From positions 62,001 to 126,000 of the forward strand of contig CAVXLL010000015.1 of the NCBI GenBank assembly GCA_963762575.1: a DNA stretch of 64,000 bases, in the 5' to 3' direction. The notes under the pieces are model-generated. The model made no database searches, was not told the DNA's origin, and saw only the letters and a list, made by a program, of their open reading frames with translations. Both the position numbers and the translations under genes were made by a program. This document shows, one piece after another, positions 8,269 through 18,100 of the stretch (position 1 is the stretch's first letter; the number at the start of each line of letters is the position of its first letter). This DNA comes from AP-15 sp963762575 (GTDB lineage: Bacteria > Pseudomonadota > Alphaproteobacteria > ATCC43930 > CGMCC-115725).

Positions 8269-8597
8269 CCAGTCTGGACAGGATACGTAAATGTCGTGCC
8301 CTGGTACTTCTTGTACTCTCCCCACTGCGTCAGATCGGACGAACGGCGGGAAGGTCTGGAATCGGCACATCGCGATCATCCGACGAGACCCGCCCTGGGG
8401 GCGGAAGTCGGGCATTCGCTCGATGGGCCGTATGGGCCGAACGCGGACATGCGGCGATCTCGATCACATTTTCCAGCTGGAAAGAGCGCGGGGTTTGCGC
8501 GGCAGGCGCAGCGCAGGTTCGCGTGATCGGAAAATCTTGGTCTGGAAAACGCAGGCTCTGTGTGCCACGTTGAGGCTGAAACAATCGGAGGTATGCG
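8269..8597. other. Intergenic, right flank of the putative island
   Basis: About 330 bases with no supported gene. Holds the right copy of the 31-bp repeat (8369-8399). The sequence after it (about 8405-8530) has the look of a non-coding dispersed repeat common in this group of bacteria, but I cannot confirm copy number here. GGAGG at 8587-8591 is the ribosome site of the next gene. Confidence 0.45.
8369..8399 (+). repeat. 31-bp direct repeat, right copy
   Basis: Begins ATCGCGATCATCCGACGAGA; differs from the left copy (4073-4103) by A to G at the fourth base and one G/C exchange near base 22. It lies 100 bases after the nuclease stop codon. Confidence 0.7.
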
Positions 8598-9875
8598 ATG
8601 AGCCCGCTCGATGTCGCCGACAACAAGGTCGCGGACCCACACGACGGTACGGTCGCCTATGTGCCGCCGCTCGAGCGCACGGAGGGGCAGCCGCCGCCGA
8701 TCGCGGCGCATGGGGGCCTGTCCTACATGGCGTTCGACCGCGACGGTGATGCAGGAACCGCCGTGGCGTTCGAGGACGCGCTCGCCGAGATCGCCTCGGG
8801 CGAGAGCCAGCGCGTTACCGACATGATCGACACGGCGCCGCCGGGCCCGATCAAGACCAGATGGGGGATCGGGTTCCGCGAGTACGACGAATGCCTCAAC
8901 TACATCCGCCAGTCGAACAGCATCAAGGCTCCGCCGGGCGGCGTGGCGCTGCCGCTGCCCTATACGGTCTACGAGCGGCCGAGCTACTCCGTCGTGCCGT
9001 CCCACGCGATCTGGCGGGACCCGGTGCGCGCCGAGACAGCCATGATCCTGCGCACGAACGAGCGGGGCAACCGGCGGCGCGACCTCTATTTCCCGCAAGT
9101 GCTGCGCGATGCGCGGCGGATCGGCGAGTACTACCCGGGCCTCTCGCCGAACAGCCCCGAATGCATGGACAAGCTTGGCGTGTCGCTGGCGCATCTCGAG
9201 TCCAAGTGCTCGAACATCTATGATGCGGCGGAGGTGGAGCGGGTGTACTACCCGGAGATCGAGAAACTGCTGCTCGAGTTCTTCCCGGACGCGACCGACG
9301 CATTGGTCTACAACCACGATGTCTTCGACAAGGACTACCAGGGCGACCGCACGGAGGATCAGGACGGCAAGAACCCTGGTGTGAACGCCAACTACGCCAA
9401 CCTGGTGCACAACGATCTGAACGACAACAGCGGGCGCGTGCGCTGCCGCGAGCTGCTGACGAAGAACTTGCGTAATTTCGGGCGCCAGCAGCACTGCACC
9501 GAGGAAGAGGCCGACGCGAAGATGTCGCGGCGGTTCATGTCGATCAACCTCGCCAAGCCGATCGAGACAGTCGAGCAGTTTCCCTTCGTGCTCTGCGCTT
9601 GGCCCTCTTTCGCCGACCAGCCCTACATCACCAACTACCGGATCTACGACGACCGCGTCGGCGAGACCACCCGCTTCACCTACCGCCCCGACCATGAGTG
9701 GTACTGGTTTCCCCGGCAGAAACCCACCGAAGTCTCAATGCTCAAATGTTATGATTCGGTGACCGACGGCTCCGTCTCGCGCTGGTCTTTCCATACGGCC
9801 TGTACCGACCCGACCGCGCCCGCCAACGCGCGATGCCGCAAGAACGTCGTCGTCCGTTCCTTTGTCTTCTTCTAG
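8598..9875 (+). CDS. CmcJ/NvfI-family oxidoreductase (AsaB-like hydroxylase/desaturase)
   Basis: 425 residues. The second half carries the family hallmarks: VYYPEIEKLLLEFFPDATDALVYNHDVF, the VHNDLND segment (His and Asp likely iron ligands), VEQFPFVLCAWPSF, and near the end DHEWYWFPRQ, MLKCYDSV and the RWSFHTACTDPTAP block containing the third His and the conserved DP. Family members are iron/2-oxoglutarate-like hydroxylases of secondary metabolism in fungi and bacteria. The start at 8598 follows GGAGG by 6 bases. The first 90 residues resemble no domain I know. It stands alone, facing the end of the SDR gene 50 bases away. Substrate unknown. Confidence 0.72.
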   Translation: MSPLDVADNKVADPHDGTVAYVPPLERTEGQPPPIAAHGGLSYMAFDRDGDAGTAVAFEDALAEIASGESQRVTDMIDTAPPGPIKTRWGIGFREYDECLNYIRQSNSIKAPPGGVALPLPYTVYERPSYSVVPSHAIWRDPVRAETAMILRTNERGNRRRDLYFPQVLRDARRIGEYYPGLSPNSPECMDKLGVSLAHLESKCSNIYDAAEVERVYYPEIEKLLLEFFPDATDALVYNHDVFDKDYQGDRTEDQDGKNPGVNANYANLVHNDLNDNSGRVRCRELLTKNLRNFGRQQHCTEEEADAKMSRRFMSINLAKPIETVEQFPFVLCAWPSFADQPYITNYRIYDDRVGETTRFTYRPDHEWYWFPRQKPTEVSMLKCYDSVTDGSVSRWSFHTACTDPTAPANARCRKNVVVRSFVFF

Positions 9876-9924
9876 GCCCAGGGCGGTTCCGCGCTGATCC
9901 CGAGTTCTGCCCCGGTTTTTCGGT

Positions 9925-10743
9925 TCAGTAATAGACTGATCGCCCAGCCCCGCCACTTGCCGCGACCAGCTCGCCGGAGACTGCCCACGCTTTTTCGGAG
10001 GCTAGGAACACGGCGACGAACGCGACCTCCGAAGCGTCCACCATGCGGCAAATGGCATTGCCTCGCGGCGAATCCGGAGCGAAGTCCCGCCGCTCCGCTT
10101 CTTCCGCGGATACGCCCAGCTGGGTGGCGCGGGCGGTGAGCAGGCTAGGCGTGCGCTCGGTGCGCGTCGTGCCCGGATGGATGCAATTGACTGTGATTCC
10201 ATGACGGCCCAGCTGGACGGCCAGCGTCTTTGTCATGTGCACCAGGCCCGCATTACGGGCGCCGCCGCTAAGATTGCCGGCGTTGCGGGCGTTGCCGCCG
10301 CTGATGTTGATGATGCGGCCCCAGCCCGCATTCTTCATGAACGGGATGGCGGCGCGCGCACAGCGCAGCGCGCCCACATACTTCACGTTGAAATCCTGCA
10401 ATAAATCCTCGTCGATGACGGTTTCGATCGGGCCGGTCGCGGTGGCCGAACCCCCTGGCGCCGACCCGCTGTTGACCAGGATGTGCAGCCCGCCCAGTTG
10501 CTGTGCCGCCTCGGCGACCATCTGGTCCACCTGCTCCTTGCTGGTGACGTCGGCTGCGAGAGGAAGGATGCGCCGGTTCGTCTCGGCTGCCAGCTCTCGC
10601 GCCGACGCCTCCAGATCCGCCTTGTTCCGCGCAACGATCGCGACATCGGCCCCTTCGCGAGCCAATTCCCGCGCGATGGCTTTGCCAATGCCCCGGCTAC
10701 CGCCGGTCACGATCGCATGCTTGCCGTGCAATCCAAGGTCCAT
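9925..10743 (-). CDS. SDR-family protein with atypical active site
   Basis: 272 residues with the Rossmann motif TGGSRGIGKAIA, the NSG segment (ILVNSGSAPGG) and the usual tail VSGELVAASGG. The start is set at the ATG at 10743, preceded by GGAAG; the upstream extension has no homology. The catalytic YxxxK of classical SDRs is missing: where it should be, the sequence reads SGGARNAGL, putting Ser and Arg in place of Tyr and Lys. NAD(P) binding should remain, but classical proton transfer cannot work as usual, so the protein may use another mechanism or be non-catalytic. It is divergent from the ThDP enzyme (160 bases shared upstream region), hinting at common control. Confidence 0.82.
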   Translation of the reverse strand: MDLGLHGKHAIVTGGSRGIGKAIARELAREGADVAIVARNKADLEASARELAAETNRRILPLAADVTSKEQVDQMVAEAAQQLGGLHILVNSGSAPGGSATATGPIETVIDEDLLQDFNVKYVGALRCARAAIPFMKNAGWGRIINISGGNARNAGNLSGGARNAGLVHMTKTLAVQLGRHGITVNCIHPGTTRTERTPSLLTARATQLGVSAEEAERRDFAPDSPRGNAICRMVDASEVAFVAVFLASEKAWAVSGELVAASGGAGRSVYY

Positions 10744-10902
10744 GGCATTTCTTCCTGTCAGTGTGTGTCTGGTCTTGTGTGTGCCTGGGATGATCTCATG
10801 CCCGGCCGAACCTTGCCAGCGCGACAGGCGGCCGTCATTCTCCGGATTGCCCGCGATTGCGAGGCCGATCACACTGCTGCGGCAGTTGGGGAGACCACAT
10901 CC

Positions 10903-12576
10903 ATGACGATCGATGTAGCGACCGGCATTAGCCGCATTCTCAAAGAGGAGGGTGTGGGTTGGGTTTCGACCTTCCCGGTCTGCCGGGTGAACAACGCGCT
11001 CGGCCGGGAAGGGGTGCCGATGCTGATGATGCGCGACGACCGCTACGCCGTCGCGGTCGCCGACGCGTTCTCGCGCATCAGCGCGGGCTCCCAGGGGGGC
11101 TCAAAGATCGGGGTGTGCACCTTCCAAGGGGGCGTCAATGCTGCCGGCATGCAGTACGCCTACGCCGGGATGGCGCAGGCCTATGAGGACGGCTCGCCCG
11201 TTCTGTGCATCACCGATGGCGTGCCGGCCGGCAGCTCGGGCAACAGCCAGTACGATGTCGCATCGGCGATGAAGACCGTGTCGAAGTGGTTCGGCTATCT
11301 CGACAAGCCCGAGCGCACGCCCGAGCTGATGCGCCGCGCCTTCACCATGCTGCGCAGCGGCAGACCGGGCCCGGTGATCCTGGCTATTCCCAATGCCACG
11401 GCCACATACGACGAGACCGCCGACCCCTACCGTCCCGTGAAGGGCTGGAAATCGGCGCCGGACCCGGCCGATGTGCGCGCTGCCGTAGACCAGCTCCTCC
11501 GAGCCCGCAACCCGCTGATCTACGCCGGCGAGGGGGTGATCTACGCGGGCGCCTCGGAAGACCTAAAGGCGCTGGCGGAGCTCATGAACGTGCCGGTGAT
11601 CACCACTCTCAAGGCCAAAGGGGCGTTCCCGGAGGACCATCCGCTGTTTGTCGGCGTGCGCGGCGATCAGGTGGCACACTACCTGAACAAGTCAGACCTC
11701 ATCCTCGCCGTCGGCTCGAGCCTGTCGCCGGGCCGCTTCAGCCATGGCATTCCCGATGCGTCGACGAAGACCATCATCCACTGCAACGTCGACGAATTGC
11801 ACATCAACAAGATGTATCCGACGGCGCACGCGGTGATCGGCGATGCGCGCTTGACCTTGCAGGCGCTCCGCCAAGAAGTGTCCGACCGCACGTCCGGTGC
11901 CGGACGGAATGCGGGCAATGTGGCGGCGGAAGTGAGGGCGGCACGCCACGAGGCGCTCGCCAGATACCGGCAGGTCATGGTCTCCGACGAGAAGCCGATC
12001 AACCCCTATCGGGTGTATGGCGATCTGATGGAGGTGCTGGATCTGAAGAATTCGTTCGTGACGCACGAGAGCGGCAACACGCGCGACCAGCTGAGCACCG
12101 TCTTCGACACGCTGATCCCGCGCGGCTTCCTCGGCTGGGGCAATGTCTCGACGCTCGGCTTCAGCCTGGCTGCCGCCATTGCCGCCAAGAAGGCGTTTCC
12201 AGAGAGGGCCTCCGTGGCGGTGACCGGCGAGGCGGGCCTTGGCTACATGCTCGGCAACCTCAAGGTGCTGCTGCGCGAGAAACTCGGGATCACGGTCGTG
12301 CACATCAGCAATGGCGGCTTTGCGGGCTATGGACCCGGCTTCTGGGGACCAGGGCACGATCCCTTCACACACCAGGTGCTGGGGCCCGACGAGGTGGACA
12401 TGTCGAAGGTGATAGGCGCCCTCGGCTTCCACACCGAGCGGGTCAGCGAGCCAGCCGAAATCATCCCGGCCCTGCGGCGGGCGTTCGACGTCAACGCGTC
12501 AGGCCGCCCGGCCTATATCGAGTTCATCTGCTGCCAGTACCCGATCTACGGCCAGTGGGTCGGACGGGGGGAGTGA
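10903..12576 (+). CDS. Atypical thiamine-diphosphate-dependent enzyme (acetolactate synthase-like)
   Basis: 557 residues with the three-domain layout of ThDP decarboxylases/synthases: N-terminal domain to about 170, a central domain around PLIYAGEGVIYAGASEDLKAL and VPVITTLKAKGAFPEDHPL, and a C-terminal ThDP domain. The ATG at 10903 is chosen (GGGGAG 9 bases upstream). Two departures from the family are visible: the catalytic Glu near residue 50 is not found in the usual context (MRDDRYAVAVADAFSR), and the GDG...NN metal/ThDP motif reads GEAGLGYMLGNLK...SNGG. It may be a divergent subgroup with unusual chemistry. Divergent from the atypical SDR, which may act on the same substrate. Confidence 0.75.
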   Translation: MTIDVATGISRILKEEGVGWVSTFPVCRVNNALGREGVPMLMMRDDRYAVAVADAFSRISAGSQGGSKIGVCTFQGGVNAAGMQYAYAGMAQAYEDGSPVLCITDGVPAGSSGNSQYDVASAMKTVSKWFGYLDKPERTPELMRRAFTMLRSGRPGPVILAIPNATATYDETADPYRPVKGWKSAPDPADVRAAVDQLLRARNPLIYAGEGVIYAGASEDLKALAELMNVPVITTLKAKGAFPEDHPLFVGVRGDQVAHYLNKSDLILAVGSSLSPGRFSHGIPDASTKTIIHCNVDELHINKMYPTAHAVIGDARLTLQALRQEVSDRTSGAGRNAGNVAAEVRAARHEALARYRQVMVSDEKPINPYRVYGDLMEVLDLKNSFVTHESGNTRDQLSTVFDTLIPRGFLGWGNVSTLGFSLAAAIAAKKAFPERASVAVTGEAGLGYMLGNLKVLLREKLGITVVHISNGGFAGYGPGFWGPGHDPFTHQVLGPDEVDMSKVIGALGFHTERVSEPAEIIPALRRAFDVNASGRPAYIEFICCQYPIYGQWVGRGE

Positions 12577-12592
12577 CACGTGATGCAACTCG

Positions 12593-12773
12593 GGGTTCCT
12601 GCGCAGGCAGGAACCCATTTCGCCGGCGACCGAGCGGTTGCACGATGGGTCCCTGCCTTCGCAGGGATCCGGTAGCTGTTTCGGCAAGGCGGTGTAATAC
12701 CAGCGAGTCTATGAGCCGACTTTTGTGATCCAGGGTTGCCGCAATCCTCGGGTCCCTGCGCAGGCAGGGACCC
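12593..12773. repeat. Cluster of three GC-rich palindromic repeats
   Basis: Three related hairpins: 12593-12616 (GGGTTCCTGCGCAGGCAGGA...), 12647-12670 (GGGTCCCTGCCTTCGCAGGG...) and 12750-12773 (GGGTCCCTGCGCAGGCAGGG...). Each has a 9-11 bp stem. They belong to a repeat family also seen inside the IS transposase at 34265-34282. They could double as a terminator for the ThDP gene, but lack a T-run. Confidence 0.8.
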
Positions 12774-12790
12774 ATGTTCCGGTCCGCAGG

Positions 12791-12976
12791 ATGCCGTTCG
12801 TCTATCTCCCCGCCGCTAAACCGTATGGGACGCTCTACGTCGGTTCGACCTTCGAACTCGCGCGTCGCGTTTGGCAGCACAAAACCCGCGCCATCCCCGG
12901 CTTTACCGCCAAATACGGCTTGGTCCGTCTCGTGTGGTTCGAAACCCATGAACGTAACCGTGGAAGGCGAAGATGA
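12791..12976 (+). pseudogene. GIY-YIG endonuclease-like protein, C-terminally truncated
   Basis: 61 residues: MPFVYLPAAKPYGTLYVGST contains the GIY-YIG-like TLYVGST turn, then ELARRVWQHKTRAIPGFTAKYG and LVRLVWFETHE, matching the small YhbQ-type family. At HE (base 12953) family homology stops, where 25-30 more residues with the conserved catalytic Glu (REKQIK context) are expected; instead the frame runs into the antisense of the phosphoketolase gene. The gene has thus lost its 3' end and an essential residue. Confidence 0.75.
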
Positions 12977-15026
12977 TCGGTTTGTCCGCAGTGAACAGCG
13001 CATCGAATTCGTGGTCCGACAGGTCGTGTGGATGCTCACTCGATGGTTGCAGCTTCATCAGATTGACGACATTGATGACCCGCACCTTCAAATCCGGCGC
13101 ATGCTTGCGCAGCAGGTCGACTGCGGCCAGAGTCTCCAACGTCGGCACGTCGCCGCAGCAGGCCATCACCACATCGGGCTCGGCGCCGCGGTCATTGCTG
13201 GCCCACTCCCAGATACCGAGCCCGGCCTCGCAGTGTTTGAGCGCCTCGTCCATCGTCAGCCATTGGGGGGCCGGCTGCTTGCCGGCGACGACGACATTGA
13301 CGTAATTCCGGCTGCGCAGGCAGTGATCGGTAACCGACAGCAGGCAGTTGGCGTCAGGCGGCAAATAGACCCGGACAACCTCGGCCTTCTTGTTCAGGAC
13401 GTGATCGATGAACCCGGGATCCTGATGGCTGAAGCCGTTGTGGTCCTGGCGCCAGACGTGACTGGACAACAGGTAATTCAGTGAGCCAATGGGCCGCCGC
13501 CACGGAATGTGATTGCACACCTTCAGCCATTTGGCGTGCTGGTTGAACATCGAATCGATGATGTGAATGAAGGCCTCGTAGCACGAGAAAAAGCCGTGCC
13601 GGCCGGTCAGCAGATAGCCTTCGAGCCAACCCTGGCATTGGTGCTCGCTCAGCATTTCCATGACCCGTCCGTCGGGCGCCAAATGGTCGTCGTACGGCTC
13701 GGTCTCCGCGACCCACACACGGTTGGTGACCTCGAGCACATCCTGCCAGCGATTTGAATTGCTCTCGTCGGGACTGAACAGCCGGAAATTCCGCGAGTCC
13801 ATGTTCAGCTTCATGACATCGCGCAGGAACCTGCCCATCTCGCGAGTGGCTTCGGCCGTCACGGCGCCGGGTGCGGTCACCTCGACAGCGTATTCACGGA
13901 AATTCGGGAGCCGCAGTTCGCGCAGCAGCAAGCCGCCGTTGGTGTGCGGATTGGCACTCATGCGGCGGGCGCCTTGCGGGGCGAGCTCGGCCAATTCGGT
14001 TCGGAGGCGGCCGTTGCCGTCGAACAGTTCGGTGGGCTGGTAACTCTTCATCCAATCTTCAAGGATGCGCACATGAGCGGGGTTCTCGTGCATCTCTCCC
14101 ATCGGCACCTGATGCGCGCGCCAGTAGCCCTCGGTGCGCCGGCCGTCGATCTCTTTCGGACAGGTCCAGCCCTTTGGTGTGCGAAGCACGATCATCGGCC
14201 AGAGCGGGCGTTCGGTGAAACCATTCTCGCGCGCATTGGCCTTGATGCGCCGGATCTCGCCGGTGACAGTGTCGAGTGTGGCGGCCATCAGCTCGTGCAT
14301 GGCTTGCGGCTCATCCCCCTCGACGAAGTGGGGGGTGTAGCCATAGCCGCGGAACAGGTGGTCCAATTCCTCGTGGCTGATCCGAGCCAGGACGCAAGGG
14401 TTGGCGATTTTGTAGCCGTTGAGGTGAAGGATCGGCAGAACCACTCCATCCGTTGCCGCATTCAGAAATTTGTTGGAGTGCCAGCTCGTCGCCAGCGCTC
14501 CGGTCTCCGCCTCGCCGTCGCCGACGACGCAGGCGACGATCAAATCGGGATTGTCGAAAGCCGCACCGTAGGCATGCGAGACGGCATAGCCGAGTTCGCC
14601 ACCCTCGTGAATCGAGCCGGGCGTCTCGGGGGCGACGTGGCTCGGGATGCCCCCGGGAAACGAAAACTGCGTAAAGAGCCGCTTCATACCCTCTTCGTCG
14701 GGAGAAATATTCGGATAAACCTCGCTGTATGTCCCCTCCAAATAGGCGTTCGCGACAAGGCCCGGCCCACCATGCCCGGGGCCGGTAATGTAGATCATGT
14801 TGAGGTCGTGTTTCTTGATCAGCCGGTTCAGGTGGACATAGATGAAATTCAGACCTGGGGTCGTTCCCCAATGGCCGAGCAGCCGTGGCTTGATGTGTTC
14901 CTTTGTCAGGGTTTGCTTTAGCAACGGGTTGTCGTAAAGATAGATCTGGCCGACGGACAGGTAGTTCGCTGCTCGCCAGTACGCATCCATCAACCTCAGC
15001 TCATTGTCAGATAGCGCGTTCGCCAT
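12903..15026 (-). CDS. xfp: Phosphoketolase (Xfp), C-terminally truncated
   Basis: Splits xylulose-5-phosphate/fructose-6-phosphate with phosphate to acetyl phosphate and an aldose phosphate, using ThDP. Motifs: HWGTTPGLNFIYVHLNRLI, ITGPGHGGP, VVGDGEAETG (ThDP/Mg motif) and WHSNKFLN, HQDPGFIDHV, and MACCGDVPTLETLAA. Start ATG follows GGGAGGC. Family length is about 790 residues; here homology ends at KPIIFAFHGY (base 12954), followed by 16 unrelated residues, so about 100 C-terminal residues are gone. That region helps form the dimer and active site, so activity is doubtful. It follows the RND gene by 78 bases on the same strand. Acetate kinase, its usual partner, is 7 kb away on the other strand. 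Confidence 0.9.
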   Translation of the reverse strand: MANALSDNELRLMDAYWRAANYLSVGQIYLYDNPLLKQTLTKEHIKPRLLGHWGTTPGLNFIYVHLNRLIKKHDLNMIYITGPGHGGPGLVANAYLEGTYSEVYPNISPDEEGMKRLFTQFSFPGGIPSHVAPETPGSIHEGGELGYAVSHAYGAAFDNPDLIVACVVGDGEAETGALATSWHSNKFLNAATDGVVLPILHLNGYKIANPCVLARISHEELDHLFRGYGYTPHFVEGDEPQAMHELMAATLDTVTGEIRRIKANARENGFTERPLWPMIVLRTPKGWTCPKEIDGRRTEGYWRAHQVPMGEMHENPAHVRILEDWMKSYQPTELFDGNGRLRTELAELAPQGARRMSANPHTNGGLLLRELRLPNFREYAVEVTAPGAVTAEATREMGRFLRDVMKLNMDSRNFRLFSPDESNSNRWQDVLEVTNRVWVAETEPYDDHLAPDGRVMEMLSEHQCQGWLEGYLLTGRHGFFSCYEAFIHIIDSMFNQHAKWLKVCNHIPWRRPIGSLNYLLSSHVWRQDHNGFSHQDPGFIDHVLNKKAEVVRVYLPPDANCLLSVTDHCLRSRNYVNVVVAGKQPAPQWLTMDEALKHCEAGLGIWEWASNDRGAEPDVVMACCGDVPTLETLAAVDLLRKHAPDLKVRVINVVNLMKLQPSSEHPHDLSDHEFDALFTADKPIIFAFHGYVHGFRTTRDGPSRIWR

Positions 15027-15104
15027 TGCCGCCTCCCATAGTTCCGCTGAAATTCAACCGGTTAGTCGCCGCTTCCTCGTCTGGACTCATATCGCGGGGT
15101 CGCA

Positions 15105-18100
15105 TCACAGGGCGACAGCATGTGCCGGTTCCTTTATTCCCACCTCCCGCTCCTTTGCCGGCTCCTTAATCCGGAACCAGGCGACGTATAGCGCAGGCAA
15201 GAACAGCAGGGTCAGAAGGGTCGCGACGAACAGGCCGCCGATGATCGCGTAGGCCATTGGCCCCCAGAAGACTTCCGAGGCGATCGGTATCATACCGAGC
15301 GAGGCTGCGGCTGCGGTCAGCACGATCGGCCGCAACCGGTTCGTCGTCGCATCGATCACTGCGTCCCAAGGGTGCAAACCCTTAGCCATGTCCATATCGA
15401 TCTGGTCGATCAGGATCACCGAATTACGGATGATCATGCCACTCAGAGCGATGATGCCGAGGATCGCGACAAAGCCCATCGGTGTGCCCGTTGGTAGCAG
15501 TGCCGCGACGACACCAATCAAACCCAGAGGCGCAACGCTGATCACCAGGAACATCTTTTGAAAGCTCTGCAGCTGCACCATCAGGATGATCAGCATCAGC
15601 ATGATCATCAGCGGAAAAACTGCGACAATCGAGTTGAGCCCTTTGGCGCTCTCCTCGATCGTGCCGCCGGCTTCGATCGTGTAGCCCGCCGGCAATTTCT
15701 CCGACAATTGCGCGATCGCCGGGGCTAGCTGCGTGTTGACCGTCTTCGCCTCGATGCCGGGCACGACATCCGCCTGAACGGTGATCGTCGGCAGGAGGTT
15801 GCGCCGCCAGATCACGGGCGGTTCCAGCTCATATTGGACGGTTGCAACTTGGCTCAGCGGGATCGTCTGCCCGTTGTCCAACGCGACTTGCAGATTTTTT
15901 AAAGTCTGCACCGAGGCGCGTTGCTGCTCCGTGGCGCGAGCCGTAAGATCGGTCAGATAGATCGAGTCGCGGACCTGAGTGACGACCATTCCGCTGGTGA
16001 CGGCGTTGAGAGCCTCGGCGAGCGATTTGGAACTGACGCCGAGCTGGCGGACCCGGTCCTGATCGACCATTACGCGCAGGCTCTTCATCGGCTCGTTCCA
16101 GTCGAAATTGATGAGCCGCGTATTTGGGTTCTGCCCGATCGTTTGGGCAACCAGGAATGCCGCGTCCCGGGTGCCATTCGGGGTCTGGCCGCTGACGCGG
16201 TATTGCAACGGCCAGCCGACCGGCGGTCCCAATTCCAGCGGGTAAATCCTCGTATTGAGACTGGCGAATTCCGTGTCAACCGCCTTTTGCAGACGCGCCC
16301 GGACGATTTCGCGCTCCGCAATGCCCTTGGTCACGATGACCGCCTGCGCGAAATAATCGTTGGACAATTGCACATTCAACGGCAGATAAAAACGGACCGC
16401 CCCTTGCCCGACATAGAGACTGTAGTGCTCGATGTTCGGGTCGTCCTTCAGCAATGCCTCGAACCGCTCGACTTCGTGCTCAGTCGCGTAAATCGACAAA
16501 TCCTGTGGAAGGCTTAGATCGACGACCAGCTCCGGCCGGTCCGAAGCCGGAAAGAATTGCTGCTGGATGAACCCGTACCCGTACAATGAAGCGGCAAACA
16601 GCCCGACGGTCACCGCGATAACGAGCCACCGGGCGCGCATGCAGAATACAAGAGCGGCGCGGAACAGTCGCATCATACGGCCAGGTTCCCCATGACCGCC
16701 GCCATGGGCCTTCATCGTCTTTGGCAGGATCGTGACGCCGATTACCGGCGCAAACATTACCGCAACGATCCATGAAGCTAACAGCGCGACGGCAATGACC
16801 GCGAACAGCGAGTAGCAATATTCGCCGGCGCCGCTCTTCGCGAAGCCGATCGGCACAAACCCGGCGACAGTGACGAGCGTTCCCGTCAGCATCGGAAAAG
16901 CCGTCGTGACCCAGGCATGCGTCGCGGCATGCGCTCGGTCGACCCCTGATTCGAGCTGACTGACCATCATCTCGATCGTGATCATCGCGTCATCGACGAG
17001 GAGGCCCAATGCGATGATCAGCGCCCCGAGCGAGATGCGCTGCAGGCTGATGCCGGAATACTCCATGTAGGCAAAGACCATTCCGAGCACGAGCGGGATC
17101 GAGCACGCGACCACCACTCCGGCGCGCATACCGAGACTCACAAAGCTGACCCCAAGCACGATTGCGATTGCTTCCCACAGCGCCTTCGTGAAGCCGCCAA
17201 CGGCCTCCTCGACGACCACCGGCTGGTCGGCGACGAGATGGGCCTCGATGCCGATAGGCAATTTGGCGATGATCTGGTCCATCTTGTGCGCCACGGCCTC
17301 GCCGAAGACGAGGTTGTTGCCGCCCTGCGCCATCGAGATGGCGAGCCCGATCGCCGGCTCGCCATTGAATCGGAACATCGGCTCCGGCGGATCCGCATAG
17401 CCTTTGCTTATCGAGGCGACATCGGCGAGACGGAAGAATTTGCCGTTGGCATAGAGATTGATGCGCTTCAGATCGTCGACAGAGTTGAATGCACCGGAGA
17501 CGCGGATTGCGTATTTCTCGAGACCGGTTTGGACGACGCCGGACGGCGTGACCGCGTTTTGCTCCTGCAAACTCGAGATGACCTGATCGCGACTGACGCC
17601 GAGTCCGGCGAGCTGGTGGGTGTCGAATTCGAGATAGAATTTCTGGTCCTGGGCGCCGATCAGTTGCGCCTTCGTGGCATTCTTGATCGTCAATATTTGT
17701 GTGCGAATTCGTTCGACGTAGTCGCGCAGCTCGCGGTGCGTGAACCCGTCGGCCGTGAACGCGTAAATGATGCCAAACACGTCGCCGAACTCGTCGTTGA
17801 AGCTCGGTCCGAGAATGCCTTGCGGCAGTGTCCCCTTTATGTCGGCGACCTTCTTGCGCACCTGATACCAGATGTCCGGGATTGCCTCCTTGGGCGTGCT
17901 GTCGAGGACGTTGACGTAGATCGTGGAGACGCCGGGTTTGGTTTCGCTCTTCAGGTAGTAGAGCGACGGCGTTTCCTGCAGTTTTTTCTCGATGCGGTCG
18001 GTGACCTGCAGAATCGTGTCGTCGATCGTGGCGCCCGGCCAATAGGTCCGCACGATCATCGTCTTGATTGAAAAAGACGGGTCTTCCTCGCGCCCGAGCT

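Noticed and set aside
8376..9695. 439-codon open frame on the minus strand
   Set aside because: It is antisense to the CmcJ/NvfI-type gene, which has family motifs and a ribosome site; the minus frame is a GC-rich shadow.
12593..12773. Repeated hairpins considered as a small CRISPR array
   Set aside because: Only three units, each itself palindromic, with unequal spacing and no cas genes; they are palindromic intergenic repeats.
17238..18071. 277-codon open frame on the plus strand
   Set aside because: Antisense to the RND pump gene; no motif, composition typical of a shadow frame.
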